In this document: positions 6,390-8,903 of the stretch, piece after piece | How the letters are laid out: every line of letters starts with the position of its first letter | How positions within the stretch are numbered: the stretch's first letter is position 1 | Assembly: GCA_030626685.1 (NCBI GenBank) | Contig: DAOUTL010000049.1 | Span: forward strand, 1 to 8,903 | Direction: 5' to 3' | DNA from: Candidatus Bathyarchaeota archaeon | GTDB lineage: Archaea > Thermoproteota > Bathyarchaeia > Bathyarchaeales > Bathycorpusculaceae | DNA: 8,903 nucleotides | Program-made: the position numbers and the translations under genes | Notes under the pieces: generated by a model | What the model was told of the DNA's origin: nothing | Database searches by the model: none | Seen by the model: the letters and a program-made list of their open reading frames with translations, nothing else

Positions 6390-6445
6390 TAGTTTTCGGT
6401 TTTCGAGTTTTTTATTAAGCTCTTTTAAGCGTTATTCCTCTACAT

Positions 6446-6550
6446 TTATTGCTTAGAAGTTGTTTGCAGTTTTGCACCGCAGACCACGCAACGCTTAAAC
6501 CTTAAAGCTTTTCCAGCGTATAGGATTCCGCATTTAGGACATTCCTTCAT
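6446..6550 (-). CDS. Minimal zinc-ribbon protein (34 aa)
   Basis: ATG 6550 gives a 34-aa protein that is little more than a zinc ribbon: CPKCG (C4, C7) and CVVCG (C21, C24) separated by 13 residues including basic AGKALRFKR. Both knuckles have the CxxCG form typical of the fold. AGAGG precedes the start by nine bases. The first 17 bases overlap the end of the 95-aa gene in another frame. It is the last gene before the gap carrying the next promoter. It may be an accessory subunit or a nucleic-acid-binding peptide. Confidence 0.72.
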   Translation of the reverse strand: MKECPKCGILYAGKALRFKRCVVCGAKLQTTSKQ

Positions 6551-6821
6551 TTTCTTTTTCCTCTGGTTGAATTTTTGCTTTGACGCTTTTACGATACCAA
6601 GGGGCTTGTCTACCGTGTTTCATAAACCTGCCTATGTCTTGGTGAACTGCTTTGCGGGGTTTTCCTTCTTTTGTTTTTATCCTATACCCCTCAAAATGTT
6701 TGAAGTCTCTGTATTCATCTGGAATAGCCTCCCTGACTTCACTTGGAACTTTTGTGAGTTTCTCAACCTCAGCTTCCTTCTCTAATCCTAATAACTTCTT
6801 CAATCGCTTAATAATCCTCAT
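6534..6821 (-). CDS. Small basic hypothetical protein (95 aa)
   Basis: ATG 6821 overlaps the stop of the upstream 50-aa zinc-ribbon gene as ATGA, which fixes the start. The protein begins with an amphipathic basic helix (MRIIKRLKKLLGLEKEAE), followed by EVREAIPDEYRDFKHFEGYRI, then a Lys/Arg-rich region with HQDIGRFMKHGRQAPWYRKS, and ends in a charged tail. The N-terminal helix could touch membrane or nucleic acid. No Cys, signal peptide or known motif is seen and no family is recognised. It overlaps the 34-aa zinc ribbon by 17 bases, so the three genes are likely translated together. Confidence 0.75.
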   Translation of the reverse strand: MRIIKRLKKLLGLEKEAEVEKLTKVPSEVREAIPDEYRDFKHFEGYRIKTKEGKPRKAVHQDIGRFMKHGRQAPWYRKSVKAKIQPEEKENEGMS

Positions 6822-6970
6822 CGGATTACATCAACTCCTTGTTTGTAACGCTTTTTACATCGTGGGCATTCCCAAACTTTAGCAGCAACTTCCCTGCTTG
6901 TGAACTGCTCTTTCCATGAACGCAATTTCGACTTCATCAACGTTTTACATTTAGGACAAAAAGGGTTCAT
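6818..6970 (-). CDS. Zinc-ribbon protein (50 aa)
   Basis: ATG 6970 gives 50 aa starting MNPFCPKCKTLMKSK. C5-x2-C8 and C35-x2-C38 (ECPRCKKRY) form the two knuckles of a zinc ribbon, with a basic, Trp-containing loop between. The pattern resembles small TFIIS/RPB9-like ribbons and many archaeal virus and plasmid proteins, but is too short for a firm family call. The start follows GAAGGCTGAAAAACA, whose TGA is also the stop of the upstream 92-aa membrane gene. The stop overlaps the next start (ATGA). These junctions support the gene strongly despite its size. Confidence 0.78.
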   Translation of the reverse strand: MNPFCPKCKTLMKSKLRSWKEQFTSREVAAKVWECPRCKKRYKQGVDVIR

Positions 6971-6976
6971 TGTTTT

Positions 6977-7255
6977 TCAGCCTTCTTCTAACTGCAATTT
7001 TCTGTACTTTCTCATTAACCTCTCAAGTTGCACTCGCGTGAAGGTAAGCCAGAATGCTGCTGGAACGGCAAGGAACACCATCCACCGTAATGCTGGGTGT
7101 AAAAAGTATAGTTGTGTCGCTAGATATAGTTGGAAAAAGAATGCCAGCACCAGCCCTGTACATGCTCCGAAACTCGCCAGCACCCCGTGATATTCCGTTG
7201 ATATTTTTAGACACGGTATTTTCAGTAGCAACCGTATCCACAACGGCATTTTCAT
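6977..7255 (-). CDS. Two-helix membrane protein (92 aa)
   Basis: The frame extends to 7318, but ATG 7255 is preferred because it overlaps the stop of the upstream 34-aa membrane peptide as ATGA. The 92-aa product (MKMPLWIRLLLK...) has a short basic, hydrophobic N-terminus, two membrane segments (about 22-45 and 52-72) joined by a short loop (FLHPALRW), and a charged helical tail (VQLERLMRKYRKLQLEEG) likely in the cytoplasm. No family is recognised. Small two-helix proteins of this type occur in envelopes of archaeal viruses and in conjugation systems, so a structural or scaffold role is a context-based guess. The downstream zinc-ribbon gene starts six bases after its TGA. Confidence 0.75.
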   Translation of the reverse strand: MKMPLWIRLLLKIPCLKISTEYHGVLASFGACTGLVLAFFFQLYLATQLYFLHPALRWMVFLAVPAAFWLTFTRVQLERLMRKYRKLQLEEG

Positions 7256-7356
7256 CGCGTCCATAAGTGAACCATGAACAACAGGTCTTGCAGGTGGCTT
7301 ATCAAAAAGACACAGCATACTGTTGTTATTGTGGCTATTAGTTTTTTTCTTCTCAT
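7252..7356 (-). CDS. Small single-helix membrane peptide (34 aa)
   Basis: ATG 7356 follows the best SD in the window, AGGAGGTGA at 7362-7370, five bases away. The 34-aa product begins MRRKKL and continues as one hydrophobic helix (LIATITTVCCVFLI, about 6-19) and a second amphipathic part (LQDLLFMVHLW). Two adjacent Cys sit in the helix. Its TGA overlaps the ATG of the 92-aa membrane gene, so the pair is translationally coupled and may form one complex. The strong SD makes it more credible than its length suggests. Function unknown. Confidence 0.7.
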   Translation of the reverse strand: MRRKKLIATITTVCCVFLISHLQDLLFMVHLWTR

Positions 7357-7361
7357 ATTTT

Positions 7362-7370
7362 TCACCTCCT
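7362..7370 (-). promoter_or_regulatory. Strong Shine-Dalgarno site that decides a start
   Basis: AGGAGGTGA on the minus strand matches the canonical complement of the archaeal 16S rRNA 3' end and stands five bases before ATG 7356. It shows that the 34-aa peptide is translated and implies that the longer frame from 7318 is not the start of the next gene. Confidence 0.75.
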
Positions 7371-7383
7371 TTTTTCAGTCCTC

Positions 7384-7542
7384 TTATCCTCCTACGGAAT
7401 TTATTCCGAGTGTCTTTATAAAGGGTTTGGAATGCATTCCGAACCTCCCATTTCCGCCGCCTCTCTTTCCAGTTAATCGGCTGTAGATGTTGGTTGAAAT
7501 GTATGTGCCACGCTTCTTCAGAAGTGCTTTTCGTATCTTCAT
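7384..7542 (-). CDS. Small basic protein (52 aa)
   Basis: ATG 7542 overlaps the stop of the preceding 43-aa gene (ATGA) and has an excellent SD (AGAGGTGG, five bases away). The 52-aa product (MKIRKALLKKRGTYISTNI...) is strongly basic and rich in Gly, with a GKRGGGNGRFG stretch (about 25-35), and has no Cys or hydrophobic helix. It may bind nucleic acid through its charge. No family is recognised. The region also contains two GGAATNNATTCC-like palindromic patches (near 7396-7408 and 7430-7442), so part of its sequence may serve another purpose. Confidence 0.6.
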   Translation of the reverse strand: MKIRKALLKKRGTYISTNIYSRLTGKRGGGNGRFGMHSKPFIKTLGINSVGG

Positions 7543-7670
7543 TTTCGCCACCTCTTATTCTCTTTTAGCAATTTGTTTATTCTTTTACTCATCTGACGTA
7601 AGTGGAATAAGCTGATTGCTACTGTTGTAAAGAAACAGCCACATAAGAAACCTAATATAAATTTGTGCAT
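7539..7670 (-). CDS. Small membrane-anchored protein (43 aa)
   Basis: ATG 7670 follows TGGAGGT with seven bases of A-rich spacer; that GGAGGT is also the end of the upstream gene, whose TGA lies four bases before the SD spacer ends. The 43-aa product has one membrane helix (FILGFLCGCFFTTVAISLF, about 4-22) and a basic helical tail (LRQMSKRINKLLKENKRWRK), so the tail probably faces the cytoplasm. Its stop overlaps the next start. Such one-helix peptides are typical of compact viral operons, but no homologue is recognised. Confidence 0.68.
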   Translation of the reverse strand: MHKFILGFLCGCFFTTVAISLFHLRQMSKRINKLLKENKRWRK

Positions 7671-7676
7671 AATTTT

Positions 7677-7853
7677 TCAACCTCCACTCCTTCTATAAAT
7701 TTTGGCGTATCCACGCTGTCTAGTCAACACTTCCAAGACCTCTGGGTGTTCAGCGAAATAGTATTCATCGCCTATCTTGATTGTTACACCTGTCCCGCTT
7801 TTAGACATAGCGATGTAGCCACAAGTCTTCCATTTCTTCTGTCGTCTACTCAT
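7677..7853 (-). CDS. Small basic beta-rich hypothetical protein (58 aa)
   Basis: ATG 7853 follows AAGAGGCTGAAAACC, the leader type seen before several starts in the cluster. The frame also extends to GTG 7916, which overlaps the upstream stop as GTGA and would give 79 aa, so the start remains open. The 58-aa form (MSRRQKKWKTCGYIAMSKSG...) has beta-strand-like segments: CGYIAMSKSGTGVTIKIGDEYYFAEHPEVLEVL, seen at about 11-43, then GYAKIYRR. The layout, a short basic lead and a small beta-rich body, resembles small proteins often found in archaeal viruses, but I cannot name a family. Its end carries the SD of the next gene. Confidence 0.68.
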   Translation of the reverse strand: MSRRQKKWKTCGYIAMSKSGTGVTIKIGDEYYFAEHPEVLEVLTRQRGYAKIYRRSGG

Positions 7854-7912
7854 GGTTTTCAGCCTCTTTTTTCGCCATTTTAACCAGCCTATCTGTTCTT
7901 CCTTCCCATTCC

Positions 7913-8125
7913 TCACCAGTTTACCTGTATTTTCTGACCATAAGTTCTGTTCTCATAATTCTCGCAGGCTTCTGCTTCTGGGTTGCAGTAAGTGTTAGGG
8001 TTTAACGCACATTTGTCTGGTTTTCTGTGGTAGAGGCATGATTTTGCATGAGCTATTTGTGGAGAGTCAGGACCGAGAGGTATGAAGCGTAGTTCACCCT
8101 TAATTATAACCCAGCCGTCACGCAT
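7913..8125 (-). CDS. Cys4 small protein (70 aa)
   Basis: ATG 8125 overlaps the stop of the winged-helix gene as TAATG, with GGTGA six bases upstream. The 70-aa product starts with a beta-like segment (GWVIIKGELRFIPLG) and then has four Cys at 30, 39, 47 and 54 plus H26 and H33 in a segment reading CLYHRKPDKCALNPN, then YCNPEAEACENYE. The spacing is wider than in a zinc ribbon. It could bind one metal ion, perhaps zinc or an iron-sulphur centre, or form disulphides; there is no signal peptide, so a cytoplasmic metal site is more likely. No family is recognised. Confidence 0.72.
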   Translation of the reverse strand: MRDGWVIIKGELRFIPLGPDSPQIAHAKSCLYHRKPDKCALNPNTYCNPEAEACENYENRTYGQKIQVNW

Positions 8126-8502
8126 TATTTTTCACCAAAGAGCTGTTTCAGTTTTTTCACTTCCTCCACAATTTTTTTCAGGTTAGCTTCTTCGACGGCA
8201 CGTTCCAAGCATGGCAGGTGGTTTTTTTTAAGTTTCTCCTCCTTTGCTTGTTTTGTCTTTATGGTTTGTTGTAGAGCTTTGATTTGCTTTTCAGACGGCA
8301 AATCGTTAAAAGTTAGAGATTTTTTAAGCCTTAGTAATCCTCTAATGTATTCAACATTTTTTGGGTATTTTTTGGCGATTTCTATGCAACGGCTTCTCGC
8401 AGTTTCCATGCACACTTCTAACTCATTAATCAAATCAGTATAGTGAATAGTTTTTTTCGTTTCGAGTATGTCTAAAATTTTGCTTTCATCTCTCTCCTTC
8501 AT
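8125..8502 (-). CDS. Winged-helix DNA-binding protein with coiled-coil tail (125 aa)
   Basis: ATG 8502 has AAGGTG five bases upstream, and the TATA box at 8535-8542 predicts transcription from about 8513-8515, so the longer GTG 8526 start would be outside the message. Residues 5-62 look like a winged helix: SKILDILETKKTIHYTDL, then INELEVCMETARSRCIEIAKK as the helix-turn-helix, and VEYIRGLLRLKK as a wing. Residues 70-122 are Lys/Glu-rich and helical, probably a coiled coil for dimerisation. It heads the leftward cluster and faces a control region with repeated palindromes, one adjoining its own TATA box. An autoregulating repressor or an origin-binding protein is inferred. Confidence 0.78.
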   Translation of the reverse strand: MKERDESKILDILETKKTIHYTDLINELEVCMETARSRCIEIAKKYPKNVEYIRGLLRLKKSLTFNDLPSEKQIKALQQTIKTKQAKEEKLKKNHLPCLERAVEEANLKKIVEEVKKLKQLFGEK

Positions 8503-8534
8503 ACAAGCACCTTGTTTACAAATCACAGTCTAAG

Positions 8535-8542
8535 TATATAAA
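8535..8542 (-). promoter_or_regulatory. TATA box of the leftward small-gene cluster
   Basis: TTTATATA on the minus strand is a consensus archaeal TATA box. It is 33 bases upstream of ATG 8502, leaving a leader of about 12 bases that just holds the SD. The upstream side, where the BRE would be, meets the palindrome at 8545-8558. Confidence 0.7.
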
Positions 8543-8544
8543 TG

Positions 8545-8558
8545 TTTAGATAACTAAA
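8545..8558. promoter_or_regulatory. Palindromic operator candidate, copy 1
   Basis: TTTAGATAACTAAA has TTTAG/CTAAA arms around four bases. Its reverse complement is identical over all 14 bases to 8738-8751. It adjoins the upstream (BRE) side of the TATA box of the winged-helix gene, where a bound protein would block TFB/TBP. Confidence 0.6.
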
Positions 8559-8588
8559 GAATTTTTGGTTTTCCAAATTTTCTTTAGT
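8553..8588. repeat. Long imperfect inverted repeat
   Basis: ACTAAAGAATTTTTGG (8553-8568) and CCAAATTTTCTTTAGT (8573-8588) are reverse complements at 14 of 16 positions, around a TTTT loop. It begins within operator copy 1. A cruciform or a dimer-binding site are possible; its AT content also suits DNA melting. Confidence 0.6.
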
Positions 8589-8603
8589 CGCTATGCATCC
8601 TCT

Positions 8604-8645
8604 GTGAACGGCAGTATAGCCTATACGGTGAGCAGGAAGTGAACG
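8604..8645. repeat. GC-richer island with palindrome and flanking direct repeats
   Basis: GTGAACG occurs at 8604-8610 and again at 8639-8645, 35 bases apart. Between them lies GTATAG-C-CTATAC (8614-8626), a perfect 6-bp inverted repeat around one base. A further GAACG...CGTTC pair follows (8641-8657). The stretch is less AT-rich than both sides, suggesting a distinct site. Confidence 0.5.
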
Positions 8646-8677
8646 TTAGAATCGTTCTGGAACACGCTTTTAGTTAG

Positions 8678-8697
8678 TTTTTTTTTTAAAAAAAAAA
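8678..8697. repeat. T10A10 tract
   Basis: Ten T are followed directly by ten A, a perfect palindrome with no inner variation. Such tracts melt or bend easily and can be DNA-unwinding elements, or promoter-proximal spacers. It separates the GC-richer island from operator copies 2 and 3. Confidence 0.65.
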
Positions 8698-8715
8698 TTT
8701 AGTTAGCTATCTAAA
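8698..8715. promoter_or_regulatory. Palindromic operator candidate, copy 2 (long form)
   Basis: TTTAGTTAGCTATCTAAA is an 18-base palindrome with one mismatched pair and the same TTTAG/CTAAA arms as copies 1 and 3, but eight central bases instead of four. A partial copy, AGTTATCTAA, lies at 8722-8731. Confidence 0.5.
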
Positions 8716-8737
8716 TTTGAGAGTTATCTAAGTTTTT

Positions 8738-8751
8738 TTTAGTTATCTAAA
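8738..8751. promoter_or_regulatory. Palindromic operator candidate, copy 3
   Basis: TTTAGTTATCTAAA is the exact reverse complement of copy 1 at 8545-8558. A TATA-like TTTTAGATATAG follows at 8756-8767 on the plus strand, mirroring the order seen at copy 1 and hinting at a second, rightward promoter. Confidence 0.55.
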
Positions 8752-8755
8752 AATG

Positions 8756-8767
8756 TTTTAGATATAG
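8756..8767 (+). promoter_or_regulatory. Possible rightward promoter
   Basis: TTTTAGATATAG resembles a TATA box and follows operator copy 3 as the TTTATATA box follows copy 1 on the other strand. No gene starts before the right edge, apart from a six-codon frame at 8777. If active, it would serve a gene beyond the window or an untranslated RNA over the edge repeats. Confidence 0.3.
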
Positions 8768-8786
8768 GCGTCATAATGAGTGTGTG

Positions 8787-8894
8787 TTGGTATTGATTAA
8801 TTGATTGATTAGTATTGATTGATTGATTTGTTGGTAATGTTTCGTTCATAGTCCATTAATGTATTGGTAATGTTTTTTAATGTTCCATTAATGT
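8787..8894. repeat. Short tandem and 32-33-base direct repeats at the edge
   Basis: TATTGATT occurs at 8791-8798 and 8813-8820 within runs of TTGATTGA. TTGGTAATGTTT is exact at 8831-8842 and 8864-8875 (period 33), and TCCATTAATGT is exact at 8852-8862 and 8884-8894 (period 32). The array reaches the window's edge and may continue. It looks like iterons or a degenerate satellite, not a CRISPR array: no constant spacer/repeat sizes are seen. Confidence 0.65.
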
Positions 8895-8903
8895 TGATTG
8901 TTA

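Larger units (their letters stand above)
8527..8903. other. Non-coding repeat-rich control region (possible operator array or origin)
   Basis: No credible gene is found in these 377 bases. The content is layered: TATA box and palindrome (8535-8558), a long imperfect hairpin (8553-8588), a GC-richer island with a palindrome and direct repeats (about 8588-8668), a T10A10 tract (8678-8697), further TTTAG/CTAAA sites (8698-8751), and TTGATT-type and roughly 33-base repeats (8787-8894). Iterated sites beside a DNA-binding-protein gene plus AT-rich tracts are typical of replication origins and of viral control regions. No Rep or Orc1/Cdc6 gene is visible to decide. Confidence 0.6.

Noticed and set aside
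6369..6445. Terminator after the 34-aa zinc ribbon
   Set aside because: No T-rich tract follows the stop on the minus strand, so read-through into the HTH gene is as likely as termination.
7256..7318. Extension of the 92-aa membrane protein to the start at 7318
   Set aside because: This part overlaps the 34-aa peptide, which has the best SD in the window, and ATG 7255 makes a clean ATGA junction.
7844..7876. Ten-codon frame MAKKEAENHE upstream of the 58-aa protein
   Set aside because: Too short to support; it may only be the leader region with its GAGG site.
8787..8894. CRISPR array
   Set aside because: The repeats are short (11-12 bases), AT-only in style and partly tandem, without regular unique spacers or nearby cas genes.

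Overview
The window looks archaeal. Likely promoters carry TATA boxes about 25 bases before the inferred transcript start (best case TTTATATA at 8535-8542, minus strand). Ribosome binding sites follow GGAGGTGA. Several predicted proteins belong to types common in archaea: DUF2341-type secreted proteins, an archaemetzincin-like HExxH protease, and many tiny Cys4 zinc-finger proteins. Gene density, very small genes, start/stop overlaps (ATGA, TAATG) and the lack of housekeeping genes suggest a virus, provirus or plasmid-like element. No capsid, terminase, polymerase, integrase or Rep protein is visible, so this remains an inference. The host cannot be named from the sequence.

Left part (1-3509, minus strand): two large adjacent genes for surface or secreted proteins. 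The upstream one (608 aa) has a signal peptide, a beta-propeller-like ectodomain and three C-terminal membrane segments. The downstream one runs off the left edge (at least 548 aa) and has a signal peptide, a region packed with N-glycosylation sequons, then DUF2341 and LamG-like parts. They may form one surface or virion-spike module.

Centre (3510-4551): an AT-rich divergent promoter region drives the left module and a rightward pair. The pair is a 56-aa Cys4 protein, possibly leaderless, and an overlapping RNase H-fold/DEDD-exonuclease-like protein. A non-coding stretch with strong inverted repeats follows (4418-4500), then the T-rich end of the large leftward cluster.

Right part (4552-8526, minus strand): fifteen small genes, apparently in two transcription units. 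The first starts with a winged-helix protein at 8502 and continues through a Cys4 protein, a small basic protein, three small membrane proteins or peptides, and two zinc ribbons, ending near 6446. The second starts with a helix-turn-helix protein at 6347, then a 49-aa protein, the membrane-anchored metalloprotease, a 67-aa zinc ribbon and possibly a 33-aa peptide. Seven genes here are under 60 aa, and several starts were moved from the longest possible reading frame to starts supported by an SD sequence or stop/start overlap.

Right end (8527-8903): a non-coding, repeat-rich control region. It holds copies of a TTTAG-N4-CTAAA palindrome, one abutting the TATA box of the winged-helix gene, a long imperfect hairpin, a T10A10 tract, a GC-richer island with its own palindrome, and roughly 33-base direct repeats at the edge. 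It could be an operator array, a replication origin, or both.
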